Both the position numbers and the translations under genes were made by a program. Positions 7,888 through 14,215 of a stretch of 37,884 nucleotides of DNA are shown one piece after another; the stretch's first letter is position 1, and each line of letters begins with the position of its first letter. This stretch comes from a virus. Under the pieces are notes generated by a model. The model was not told the DNA's origin. It searched no databases and saw only the letters and a program-made list of their open reading frames with translations. The stretch lies in IMG/VR virus record IMGVR_UViG_3300031576_000181, positions 1 to 37,884 of that record; one strand, written 5' to 3'.

Positions 7888-8033
7888 AACGCCCGCGTGG
7901 CGATTCCGATGGATGCCCCTGCCGAGAATGCGAGAAACGCTGCGCAGGCGGGAACTCCAAAGACGACAAAAAGAACAAAAGCGGTTTCTAGTTTACGATT
8001 CCTGATCTCCGGACTTTTCAATTTATCGATCAC
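7860..8033 (-). CDS. Small membrane protein
   Basis: 57 residues. I place the start at GTG 8033, which overlaps the RusA-like stop as GTGA and has a strong AAAGGAG nine bases upstream; an ATG eight codons earlier lacks this. A short charged N-terminus is followed by one long or two short hydrophobic segments (AFVLFVVFGVPACAAFLAF and a second around ATRAFCWISVV). Function unknown. It lies among early genes, so a role in host membrane takeover is as likely as lysis. Confidence 0.55.
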   Translation of the reverse strand: MIDKLKSPEIRNRKLETAFVLFVVFGVPACAAFLAFSAGASIGIATRAFCWISVVCK

Positions 8034-8329
8034 GAAAACGACTCCTTTCCGGCGCACATATCAGCGAGCGACTGCTCATCACGCTCGATCAATATGATCG
8101 CCAGCGATCCCGCGCTTTTTTCGGCCAGGCGCTGCAACGGGATACGACCAGGCCACAGGCGTGCCGCGCTATCGTTGACGATGACGCCGGCATCACGGAG
8201 AAAATCAAGAGGCCACTTTAACGCCGAAACCAAGTTGTCGAAATCCCACCGCCGATTGGGAACTTCAAAATACGCGAAAAACGCGGCGTAACTGAATCGC
8301 GGCGCCGTGAGCAATAGAACTGCGTTCAT
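8030..8329 (-). CDS. RusA-like Holliday-junction resolvase (short form)
   Basis: 99 residues from ATG 8329. The core VPNRRWDFDNLVSALKWPLD, then GVIVNDSAARL, resembles RusA nucleases, in which conserved aspartates bind the metal for cutting branched DNA before packaging. Two things differ: the protein is shorter than the usual roughly 120 residues, lacking most of the N-terminal strand region, and the usual second DD is ND here. Activity is therefore uncertain. A tiny GTG frame upstream (just after 8355) does not supply the missing part. Placement beside recombination genes fits. Confidence 0.55.
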   Translation of the reverse strand: MNAVLLLTAPRFSYAAFFAYFEVPNRRWDFDNLVSALKWPLDFLRDAGVIVNDSAARLWPGRIPLQRLAEKSAGSLAIILIERDEQSLADMCAGKESFS

Positions 8330-8354
8330 GAATCCGCAATCTCGCCAGTATTTC

Positions 8355-8639
8355 TCACGGCCCCTGTTCTCCCATCGACTGTGCCCCCTTCGATTTCCTC
8401 TTTGGGGTGGCAGTGGAAATTCGAACCTGGCGTTCTCGAAGAGCTTCGCCAATCTTCTCTGCTCGCCGTTCCATAGTTTCGATCCGAATCGCGATTTCAT
8501 CGAGCCCGATGAAGGCTTCGTATAGGAGTCTTGTGATTCGTTCGCCGAGGTGAGCCTTTTCGAGGCGCCCGTCGAGTTCGTGATATCTCTGGCGAAAGCT
8601 CTTCGCAATGGGATATCCATCTCCGCGCTCACCGCTCAT
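8355..8639 (-). CDS. Coiled-coil protein of unknown function
   Basis: 94 residues from ATG 8639, which overlaps the upstream stop by 11 bases. The middle is a long amphipathic helix (RQRYHELDGRLEKAH through ETMERRAEKIGEALRERQ), predicted to form a coiled coil, with a basic Lys/Arg tail at about 80-90. No signal peptide, membrane segment or zinc motif. It resembles many small phage proteins with no assigned role. Confidence 0.55.
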   Translation of the reverse strand: MSGERGDGYPIAKSFRQRYHELDGRLEKAHLGERITRLLYEAFIGLDEIAIRIETMERRAEKIGEALRERQVRISTATPKRKSKGAQSMGEQGP

Positions 8640-8898
8640 CTTCTGTGTTTCCGCTTTTCTTTCGAAATGCCTTGGCATTCGGGCAATCGACGAAATGAGC
8701 CTCATAGACGTCGATCCCCTTCTCGCTTTGCGCGACGACCCGATCGACCGCGAACGGGATCGCCTTACCCGTTGCGGATTGCGCGAAGCCGATTCTCTTT
8801 CCGCATCTCTGACCTGAGCACGGGCGCGAGATCCCATTCCATTTCATGAGAACGTCGCGGTCGTATCTGCGGATGAAAATGGGAACTGGATCACTCAC
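8629..8898 (-). CDS. Small zinc-like protein with HF..CP..A..FRK ending
   Basis: 89 residues. It has CSGQRCGKRIGFAQ, then GKAIPFAVD, then HFVDCPNAKAFRK. This matches a pattern common in phage early proteins, where a CxxC pair and a later His/Cys pair bind one metal. It overlaps both neighbours by four to eleven bases. Function not known; likely nucleic-acid associated. Confidence 0.6.
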   Translation of the reverse strand: MSDPVPIFIRRYDRDVLMKWNGISRPCSGQRCGKRIGFAQSATGKAIPFAVDRVVAQSEKGIDVYEAHFVDCPNAKAFRKKSGNTEDER

Positions 8899-9110
8899 AT
8901 GGATGGTCCCATGATTCCAGGCAACGATATTTTCTCAAGCAATTCCACGTTGACGCCGAGCCCGCGCCCGCGGATGAATACCTGCCATACGCCGGAGGCC
9001 GTAAGGTACGGATCGGACGTGACCTCGGTCTCCTCGAAGCGCAGCGCGGCTTTCCCGCCCGGATAGAACCGCACGGCGTCCCCCTTGGAAACGGTGACTT
9101 CTCCGGCCAT
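8895..9110 (-). CDS. Small beta-rich hypothetical protein
   Basis: 71 residues from ATG 9110, directly next to the stop of the annealing-protein candidate. It opens with VSKGDAVRFYPGG and has a short beta-barrel-like pattern (SGVWQVFIRGRGLGVNVELLEK), loosely like SH3/KOW folds. No catalytic motif. Co-transcribed with the recombination genes; function unknown. Confidence 0.55.
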   Translation of the reverse strand: MAGEVTVSKGDAVRFYPGGKAALRFEETEVTSDPYLTASGVWQVFIRGRGLGVNVELLEKISLPGIMGPSM

Positions 9111-10064
9111 TTATCCCTCGGCGCCAGGTTCCCTAGATTCTCTCAGACCCAATTGCTTCCCGGTGTTCTTCTCCCGCTTTTCATGGATTTCCGGCTGCGC
9201 CGAGGACTGTTTCTTAGTCTCCGCTGCCTTCGCGGCGATCTTATCCTGAAGCGATTGTGGTGCCGCCTTCTCCTCCGAAAGATTTCCACTGGCCGGCGGA
9301 AACGCCACGTCGGCGTCGATATCGCCATCCTTCAATGCCGTCGAGAGACCGATGAGGAATTCGAGATCCGCGCGGTCGACGTCATCGAGCGACGCCTTTC
9401 CGATCCTGGCGAGCACGCGATCGCGATCGACACCGAGCTTTGCGAAATGGTCGATCATCTTCTGTCGACGTTCCGTGAGTTGCGCGGCATCGCCGATCGC
9501 CATGTCCTTCGCGGCCAAGTAGACTGGCCACCAGTAGATTTTCGGGATGGTTTTGAAAATCGCGTTCCGACCGGAGATCGCGCAAGCGGCGTTCCCGGTG
9601 ACCTGAATCATGTCGTCACCGTAGCGTTTGCCGTATTTGTTCGTTATCCGGCGCGTGGTTCTCACAGTCTTTCTGACGTTACGCTCGAGGTCCCAGACTA
9701 CACCTTCGCCGACGATGAATCGGTGATCCTCACTCTCCCCAACGACGCGCTCCGCGCAATAGAGATTCGTCCAACACGATGAGATGATCTCGGCGAGACG
9801 TACGCCTGGTCCCTCGATACGGACGACCTCATTCGTCTTTCGATCGGTGCGTTCAAGGACGTAAAAACACCCCGCTGCGGTCTCCTCATCGAGCGTCGCG
9901 AGCTCCATCGCCTCCGACTGAAATCTCTTCACCGACCGTGGAAATCTCTTCGCCGTCGTGATCTGAACGTCTAACTCCGTTCCGATAATTTCCATGCTGA
10001 CTATGGGGACGAGCGCATCGTCCTTTCCATTTCCGTTTTCCATTTCAACTTCCGTTGACATCAT
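9111..10064 (-). CDS. Putative single-strand annealing recombinase partner of the exonuclease
   Basis: 317 residues. Its ATG overlaps the YqaJ exonuclease stop by four bases. The conserved-looking core is VQITTAKRFPRSVKRF, EMATLDEET-like MELATLDEETAAGCFYVL, GPGVRLAEIISSCW and ITGN-like QVTGNAACAISGRNAIFKTIPK. I know this kind of protein from phages beside exonuclease genes but not a settled name. By context it is probably the annealing (RecT/Beta-like) half of a two-component recombination system. The last 80 residues are charged and probably disordered. Alternatives include a different ssDNA-binding role. Confidence 0.6.
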   Translation of the reverse strand: MMSTEVEMENGNGKDDALVPIVSMEIIGTELDVQITTAKRFPRSVKRFQSEAMELATLDEETAAGCFYVLERTDRKTNEVVRIEGPGVRLAEIISSCWTNLYCAERVVGESEDHRFIVGEGVVWDLERNVRKTVRTTRRITNKYGKRYGDDMIQVTGNAACAISGRNAIFKTIPKIYWWPVYLAAKDMAIGDAAQLTERRQKMIDHFAKLGVDRDRVLARIGKASLDDVDRADLEFLIGLSTALKDGDIDADVAFPPASGNLSEEKAAPQSLQDKIAAKAAETKKQSSAQPEIHEKREKNTGKQLGLRESREPGAEG

Positions 10065-10966
10065 GACTTCGCTCCTTTCGGCTTCTTGTATCGGAGTTCG
10101 CGATAGGGGTCTTTCGCCTCAACCGAGTACGCTTTACGTCCCTTGTTGAGAAAATACGTCAGCTCACCGAGACCGCACCGCGCGGCCTCCGCGTCTCCAA
10201 GCGCTTGGAGGAGGAATGAGGTATTTTCATCCTTTATTATCTCCGCCTGCTTCAACGCTTCCTTCGCCGCAAGCCATGCGGCGACGATCTCATCAGCGAC
10301 GTCCACGATCTTCTCGGGGACGCGCCGTAACTTTTTGTAGGTATCAAGAGATGCCGGTTCGCCTTCCGGAGCGATCCCGGCCAAGACATGATCTCGCCAG
10401 AATTTAACCTCGATCGTCTCGAGGTCGGCGATGAGCTCGGCGTTTCGATCAACGCGGTAGTATCGCAAGCCTACGCCGCCGAGGAGCACAGGTACCCAGA
10501 CGGTCTCCACCGATGGCACGACGGCCATCTGATGCTGGCACTGCAGCCCCACGCGTTCGGGCACCTCGCCGGTTTCGACCTCACCCCATTGTTCGTCGAT
10601 GTAGAGCGAGACGAGCCCATGCGTCTTCGCCTCGACGGCCTGCCGAGGATCGCCGTCGACGAAAGCGTCGAAATTCGCCGCCATGATGCCGTTGGCGTGA
10701 AGCCGGCGGTTGCGATCCACGTCGTCGTTGAGGATGAGCTTTAGGTTTTTCTCCGCGCCGAACCATCGTAGCACGGGCTCTTCGAGGATGTTGCCGAGTC
10801 GTATGGCCTCGTTGTCGGCCACTCCGCTTGTCGGAACGATTTGCCCGGTCTTGTCGTAAAAAATATCGAGCGGCGAACGGAAGGGATCGAGTCCGACGAC
10901 GGCCGCGGCATCGGATGATCCTAGGAATTTTCGGCGTTGCTCTCGTTGCTGTTCGGTGATTGGCAT
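10061..10966 (-). CDS. YqaJ/lambda-type 5'-3' exonuclease
   Basis: 301 residues. The YqaJ fold is shown by GSSDAAAVVG (about 16-25), RLGNILEEPVLRWF with its Glu pair near 62, the aspartate region DAFVDGDPRQ (about 100-109), the catalytic VEAKT (111-115) and the QCQHQM glutamine helix near 143. It resects double-stranded ends to give 3' single strands for its annealing partner, encoded next with a four-base overlap. A sigma70-like promoter lies directly upstream with no room for a leader. Confidence 0.88.
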   Translation of the reverse strand: MPITEQQREQRRKFLGSSDAAAVVGLDPFRSPLDIFYDKTGQIVPTSGVADNEAIRLGNILEEPVLRWFGAEKNLKLILNDDVDRNRRLHANGIMAANFDAFVDGDPRQAVEAKTHGLVSLYIDEQWGEVETGEVPERVGLQCQHQMAVVPSVETVWVPVLLGGVGLRYYRVDRNAELIADLETIEVKFWRDHVLAGIAPEGEPASLDTYKKLRRVPEKIVDVADEIVAAWLAAKEALKQAEIIKDENTSFLLQALGDAEAARCGLGELTYFLNKGRKAYSVEAKDPYRELRYKKPKGAKS

Positions 10967-10972
10967 ACTGCG

Positions 10973-11000
10973 GTTATATTCTTTCCAATGTTTTTGTAAA
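10973..11000 (-). promoter_or_regulatory. Sigma70-like promoter before the exonuclease
   Basis: On the minus strand: -35 TTTACA (10995-11000), a 16-base spacer and -10 TATAAC (10973-10978). The ATG at 10966 begins seven bases after the -10, so a normal initiation point falls on the ATG and the message would be leaderless. The region is AT-rich against GC-rich surroundings. Confidence 0.5.
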
Positions 11001-11005
11001 GTTTT

Positions 11006-11527
11006 TCAATTTTGCTCCTCCGGCTTGGGGAAGGCGAGCCCGCCGGAGACGCGTTCAATAAGGGCGTGCATCTCCCGATGCGCGACCTCCGCCTCCTGCT
11101 GGCGGCGGTAGAGAATCCATGATTTCACGAATCGCCCCGCCCTGGCTGGGAGCTCCTCCGTCCTGGTCTCGCAAAGCGCACGCCATCCGCCACTAGCTTC
11201 AACCGCCGCCATTTCCTTCGCGTCGAGATCGGACGATGTGGGAGGATTCGGCCATCCTCGCGATCGCACGAGCCCGCAAACCTTTGACCACGCGGATTCG
11301 GCCCCACCTTCGACAGCTTCGCAAATTCGCCGTACCTCCGCTGCGGATGGGAAAAACTCGAACTCGTTCATCCCGACCCTGATAGCGACAGCGACGCGAT
11401 CAAAAGGGAGGTCGGCGAGGACGCGCGCTCTGGCGGCGATCTCCGCCGCGTTCGGCTTTGTTCCCTTCGTCACGTTCGCGAGCTCTAGCAACAACTGCGC
11501 GATCTGCTTTTGTTCCTTCGTCGTCAT
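11006..11527 (-). CDS. Putative replication accessory protein (helicase-loader-like by context)
   Basis: 173 residues. ATG 11527 has a strong GGGAG six bases upstream, which fixes the start although it lies 128 bases inside the initiator gene. It is helical with FFPSAAEVRRICEAVEGGAESAWSKV, reminiscent of phage helicase loaders that follow an initiator gene, as P follows O in lambda. No ATPase motif is visible. The family is not recognised, so the role is inferred from position only. Confidence 0.5.
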   Translation of the reverse strand: MTTKEQKQIAQLLLELANVTKGTKPNAAEIAARARVLADLPFDRVAVAIRVGMNEFEFFPSAAEVRRICEAVEGGAESAWSKVCGLVRSRGWPNPPTSSDLDAKEMAAVEASGGWRALCETRTEELPARAGRFVKSWILYRRQQEAEVAHREMHALIERVSGGLAFPKPEEQN

Positions 11528-12347
11528 GATTTCTCCCGTCGTTCATTTTTTCGATGAGATCGCCGGCGACCTCCGCTGTTTCCCGCATCCGGTCTACCGA
11601 CGCCTTCGCCCGGTGCCAAGCGCCGGACTTCTTGCCGGGACTACACCAGCGGTCGAGCCTCTTCTGGCGCTCCTTCTCCGTGCCACCGAATAGGTATTCG
11701 ATGTCGTTGAACTTATGGCGTTCCTCGTAGGAATCATTCCGAAAGTTCTCCACTCCTAGAAGGGCTCCATTCTCTCCATAATCCGAAATCGCCTGCTCGA
11801 TCCACCTCTGACGTTCCGGCGTGAGTCGGTAACATTTCGCGTCCTTCTCCCAACTTTCCAAGTAGGCACGAAAGACCAGGAGTATGGCCTCGTTCGGTTT
11901 CCCCCCAGACCCCCCTTCAATACCTAATACCTTATGCCTTAGTACCTTATGCCTTAGTACCTTAGCATCTCGCGAGTGCTCCGTTAGACAACGGTTATTT
12001 AACGGTTCTTTAACCGTTATTGGTCCATGTGCCGGAAATTCCGAGGCTTTTTCCGTATGATGTGGATTCTGATGCTTCGACCACGTGATGATTTGAATGT
12101 ATCCAACTCCGTCGACTTCGTAGCGTTCGATGAACTCCGCTGACTCTAGGGCTCGAAGTCCTACGTCGACATCATGATCGTCATAAGGCAGCACTTGAGC
12201 TTTGATTTTCGCTGGGATGTCTTTGAGACGGCCAGCCTTATCTGCGATGATCCATAGCCCCTGAAAGAGAATTCTCGTAAGCGGAGGCAACGCAGCAAGT
12301 TCCACGTTGAGGAAAAAATCAGGCTTGATGAAGCGCGTACGTGCCAT
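11400..12347 (-). CDS. Replication initiator (lambda O-like organisation)
   Basis: 315 residues from ATG 12347. The N-terminus (ARTRFIKPDFF, PPLTRILFQGLWIIADKAGRL) is the winged-helix domain common to phage replication initiators. A linker follows that contains repeated LRHKV units encoded by 15-base DNA repeats. The C-terminal domain (YRLTPERQRWIEQAI, through KFNDIEYLFGG) is typical of the same group. The last 40 residues are basic, low in complexity and overlap the next gene. As in lambda O, the likely origin lies inside the gene. Upstream are two strong hairpins and a promoter. A TTG start at 12413 is possible but lies within the hairpins. Confidence 0.75.
   Translation of the reverse strand: MARTRFIKPDFFLNVELAALPPLTRILFQGLWIIADKAGRLKDIPAKIKAQVLPYDDHDVDVGLRALESAEFIERYEVDGVGYIQIITWSKHQNPHHTEKASEFPAHGPITVKEPLNNRCLTEHSRDAKVLRHKVLRHKVLGIEGGSGGKPNEAILLVFRAYLESWEKDAKCYRLTPERQRWIEQAISDYGENGALLGVENFRNDSYEERHKFNDIEYLFGGTEKERQKRLDRWCSPGKKSGAWHRAKASVDRMRETAEVAGDLIEKMNDGRNHDDEGTKADRAVVARARERDEGNKAERGGDRRQSARPRRPPF
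11921..12020. repeat. Candidate replication origin: direct repeats and AACGGTTA inverted repeats
   Basis: Two exact copies of TACCTTATGCCTTAG (11928-11942 and 11943-11957) are flanked by partial copies at 11921 and 11958. Some 25 bases on, AACGGTT at 11990-11996 precedes a hairpin, TAACGGTT/AACCGTTA (12000-12007 and 12012-12019, four-base loop); a CCGTTA half-site lies at 11981. The segment is AT-rich and lies in the linker of the initiator gene, as in lambdoid origins. Confidence 0.5.
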
Positions 12348-12360
12348 AGAAGAATTAATC

Positions 12361-12429
12361 GGCCCGCACCCGGTGACTTGGCGAGAAACCGGGGCGGACC
12401 GATCGAGCCCCAACCTTTCGAGCTGGGGC
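12361..12429 (-). promoter_or_regulatory. Two strong hairpins in the initiator leader RNA
   Basis: In minus-strand RNA, 12400-12361 folds into a 13-pair stem (seven plus six pairs with one wobble and one bulged base) around a 13-base loop. Before it, TGGGGC/GCCCCA at 12424-12429 and 12407-12412 forms a six-pair stem. The larger hairpin ends 13 bases before the ATG, which has no other clear Shine-Dalgarno. No U-run follows, so it is not a standard terminator. Confidence 0.5.
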
Positions 12430-12471
12430 AGCCACTACGTTGCTTTGGTTAAAAACAGCCAAGCCGAGATC

Positions 12472-12500
12472 ATTAGAAACCGAAACTGCGGCATTGTAAA
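12472..12500 (-). promoter_or_regulatory. Main early leftward sigma70-like promoter
   Basis: Minus strand: -35 TTTACA (12495-12500), a 17-base spacer and -10 TCTAAT (12472-12477); each hexamer is one base off consensus. The start would be near 12465, giving a leader of about 118 bases before the initiator ATG. It shares its -35 with the exonuclease promoter. Confidence 0.6.
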
Positions 12501-12571
12501 TATTTTTCAGTTTCCGATCCCATTTGTTTTTGACACGCGTTGCGGTATTCTCTGCGACGAAAGAGGTCGCG

Positions 12572-12769
12572 ATGAAAAAACGAAAAGTGATGAAGTCCTG
12601 GATCGTCTACGACAAGACCTGCGTAATGTGCCGGCGGAAGTACACCGCGATGCGAAAGCACGCGACGACGTGCTCGAACGATTGCCAATCGGCCAAGAAC
12701 CGGCTCCAGAAGGTTCACGGCGTCGACTTCATCGAAAAAGACTATAAATTCCGTATCTTACGGCCTTAG
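12572..12769 (+). CDS. Small zinc-finger protein, first gene of the plus-strand island
   Basis: 65 residues from ATG 12572 (GAAAGAGGT upstream); the longer reading from 12524 has no better site. It is basic and has CVMCRRKY, then CSNDCQSAKNR, the layout of short zinc knuckles found in phage and bacterial small proteins. It reads away from the initiator gene. A TTGACA lies at 12530-12535 but no matching -10 is clear. It could bind nucleic acid; no function is recognised. Confidence 0.6.
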   Translation: MKKRKVMKSWIVYDKTCVMCRRKYTAMRKHATTCSNDCQSAKNRLQKVHGVDFIEKDYKFRILRP

Positions 12770-12777
12770 AGATTTTC

Positions 12778-12807
12778 TTTACTTTTCTTACAGTTTCCTT
12801 TTATAAT
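12778..12807 (+). promoter_or_regulatory. Plus-strand promoter with perfect -10
   Basis: TATAAT at 12802-12807 with TTTACT at 12778-12783 (18-base spacer; TTACTT gives 17). The start is expected near 12814, just before the first pairing strand of the structured leader. It would drive the plus-strand island from 12920 on. Confidence 0.6.
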
Positions 12808-12814
12808 GATTCCC

Positions 12815-12905
12815 GTGGTTGCGAATTCAAATAAGTTATCCATTGCCCCGGCCGACGACAGCAGGCGTTCGGTCGCAACCACCGCTTGCCCGTCGGTTCG
12901 GGGCA
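12815..12905 (+). ncRNA. Structured leader RNA with pseudoknot-like pairing
   Basis: Three helices can be drawn by hand. P1: GTGGTTGCGA (12815-12824) with TCGCAACCAC (12873-12882), ten pairs. P2: TGCCCCG (12844-12850) with CGGGGCA (12899-12905), continued by CCGAC (12852-12856) with GTCGG (12892-12896). P3: GCAGGCG (12861-12867) with CGCTTGC (12883-12889), seven pairs with one wobble. P3 lies inside P2, and the P3 loop contains the 3' strand of P1, so P1 makes a pseudoknot. The structure ends just before GGGAG and the ATG at 12920. No known riboswitch class is recognised. Confidence 0.5.
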
Positions 12906-12919
12906 CCCGGGAGAACACA

Positions 12920-13246
12920 ATGATCAGGATGAGACCAACAAAAGATGGAATATGGAGCCTAAAACCGAAACCTTTCTACGGTGAGTTGCCGCTTGGAAAT
13001 GGCACTCTGTTTACGGTTGGCGCTTTCGAGCTTGGATTTGATGGCCGGCTTTTTGTCGGCATTGAGGGCCACGGAGCCTATACGTTCAACGGCTTTGTTT
13101 CTTGGAATTACGCCGCTGAAAAGCTCGGCCTACTTGAAGGCGACGCTCGAAATGTTGCCGACTGGATCAACGCTCAATTGAACATAAATATCATTGGATC
13201 CGGGAGGGGACCACAGGGATTCTATGACGAAAGGTTTTGCGCATGA
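12920..13246 (+). CDS. Hypothetical protein of the plus-strand island
   Basis: 108 residues from ATG 12920, chosen because GGGAG lies seven bases upstream and the promoter's TATAAT overlaps the only longer ATG start (12806). Sequence is beta-rich early (GTLFTVGAFELGFDGRLFVGIEG), then helical (SWNYAAEKLGLLEGDARNVADWINAQL). No known family. Its expression is likely controlled by the structured leader in front. The stop overlaps the next small frame as ATGA. Confidence 0.6.
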   Translation: MIRMRPTKDGIWSLKPKPFYGELPLGNGTLFTVGAFELGFDGRLFVGIEGHGAYTFNGFVSWNYAAEKLGLLEGDARNVADWINAQLNINIIGSGRGPQGFYDERFCA

Positions 13247-13314
13247 GAACTCAATTCGTAAAACTTCAGCTCGTCTGCGAACGCCCGATCGAGCATGATG
13301 GGAAACCGTCTTGA
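13243..13314 (+). CDS. Possible 23-residue coupled peptide
   Basis: An ATG overlapping the preceding stop (ATGA) opens 23 residues (MRTQFVKLQLVCERPIEHDG and a short end), with its stop overlapping a TTG of the next frame. The opening QFVKLQLVCE looks protein-like, so this could be the remnant of a longer gene broken by a frameshift. Weak evidence. Confidence 0.25.
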   Translation: MRTQFVKLQLVCERPIEHDGKPS

Positions 13315-13514
13315 GTCAAGCGATGAGGGAAAAGAGCGAGCGAACTCATGAAGAAGGCTGGAACTCCGCTATGTGGCCATCTTCATCCCTGATCGGTCGG
13401 CTTATGCGATGTGGATGGACACATAGGAAAGTGCGCCGGTACACGGAGGTAATAATCCGCAGCACGTATCAATCCGTGCCATGGGCTGACCATAATCAAA
13501 GGAGAATGAGATGA
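13311..13514 (+). CDS. Possible small basic protein (low support)
   Basis: 67 residues from TTG 13311, or 63 from ATG 13323. Basic and Trp/Arg-rich with no recognisable motif. The case for it is the chain of stop-start overlaps on both sides. Against it, residue composition is unusual and another frame over 13360-13420 also reads plausibly (VAIFIPDRSAYAMW), which suggests a decayed or frameshifted gene. Confidence 0.3.
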   Translation: MSQAMREKSERTHEEGWNSAMWPSSSLIGRLMRCGWTHRKVRRYTEVIIRSTYQSVPWADHNQRRMR

Positions 13515-13693
13515 GCACATGGGAATTGATTGAATGCGCGAGGATAAACTTTGAGAATCTCGGAAAGCTCGTGTCTGGAATCAAAGAGCATCCGATGTAC
13601 AAAATTGTGGAGGCCCAGCTCACAATCGCAGCGAACCAGGCTGAAGAGGAGGATAGAAAAATGGAGGCGCGTGAGACCGCGGATCGCACATGA
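13511..13693 (+). CDS. Small helical protein
   Basis: 60 residues with a strong AAAGGAG before ATG 13511. It is predicted mostly helical and acidic toward the end (ANQAEEEDRKMEARETAD). The start overlaps the previous frame and the stop overlaps the next ATG, so it is translated in a coupled series. Function unknown. Confidence 0.55.
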   Translation: MSTWELIECARINFENLGKLVSGIKEHPMYKIVEAQLTIAANQAEEEDRKMEARETADRT

Positions 13694-13941
13694 GAAAATC
13701 GAACTACGTAGTAATCGAGGAGGACTTCGCTGGCATCGATCCAGTAGTCATCAAGGACGTTGGACCTTGGGATAAGTACCTATCGGTGACAAATGACGCA
13801 GAGAACGTGATCGAGGAGCTATTTCGAGAAGGTCGGCTGAACGAAGGTCAGCGGCTTTTCTACATCGATAGCAATGGCCTGCAGGACGAGATTCTCATCA
13901 AGAATCGGAAGTTCGCTGGATTTGCTCGTTACAAACTGTGA
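13690..13941 (+). CDS. Small acidic alpha/beta protein
   Basis: 83 residues. Starts with an ATGA overlap. Acidic with EEDFAGIDPVVIKDVGPWDK, a helix VIEELFREGRL and an ending FYIDSNGLQDEILIKNRKF. The fold looks compact and soluble. No family recognised; acidic small phage proteins in such islands sometimes mimic DNA or inhibit host enzymes, which is speculation here. Confidence 0.55.
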   Translation: MRKSNYVVIEEDFAGIDPVVIKDVGPWDKYLSVTNDAENVIEELFREGRLNEGQRLFYIDSNGLQDEILIKNRKFAGFARYKL

Positions 13942-13960
13942 AGAAAACGGAGGAACGAAA

Positions 13961-14215
13961 ATGAACTGCGCAATCTCAAACGAAACGATCAAGCGAAAGC
14001 TTCGCACATGGAATGCCGTATTATTCGGCTGGGCTCTCGCGGCAACAGTGGCGGTGCTAGTAGGATGCGGGGAAGGAAATCAGCCGGCGCTTTCGGACGA
14101 ATCGGAGCGCGATATCCAAACGACGGAATGCGAGCTCGATCTTCAGAAGTGCCTTCTCGAGTGTAATGCTCAATGTTCAATCTGCTACGATTCCTATGAT
14201 GCCTGCCTGGAATGA
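13961..14215 (+). CDS. Cysteine-rich lipoprotein
   Basis: 84 residues from ATG 13961 with GGAGG upstream; an earlier ATG at 13874 would overlap the previous gene. A basic N-terminus and hydrophobic stretch (ALAATVAVLVGC) end in a lipobox LVGC, so it should be lipid-anchored after cleavage. The mature part has seven further cysteines in a short tail (CELDLQKCLLECNAQCSICY). Phage lipoproteins of this size can block superinfection or act as outer spanins, but there is no proline-rich linker here and it is far from the lysis genes. Exact role unknown. Confidence 0.6.
   Translation: MNCAISNETIKRKLRTWNAVLFGWALAATVAVLVGCGEGNQPALSDESERDIQTTECELDLQKCLLECNAQCSICYDSYDACLE

Noticed and set aside
12530-12551. 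Plus-strand promoter with TTGACA at 12530
   Set aside because: The -35 is perfect but no -10 lies at 15-19 bases; TATTCT is only ten bases away.
12815-12905. HDV-like self-cleaving ribozyme
   Set aside because: HDV folds place the P1 3' strand after a closed P3 hairpin; here that strand lies inside the P3 loop, and no matching catalytic segment is seen.
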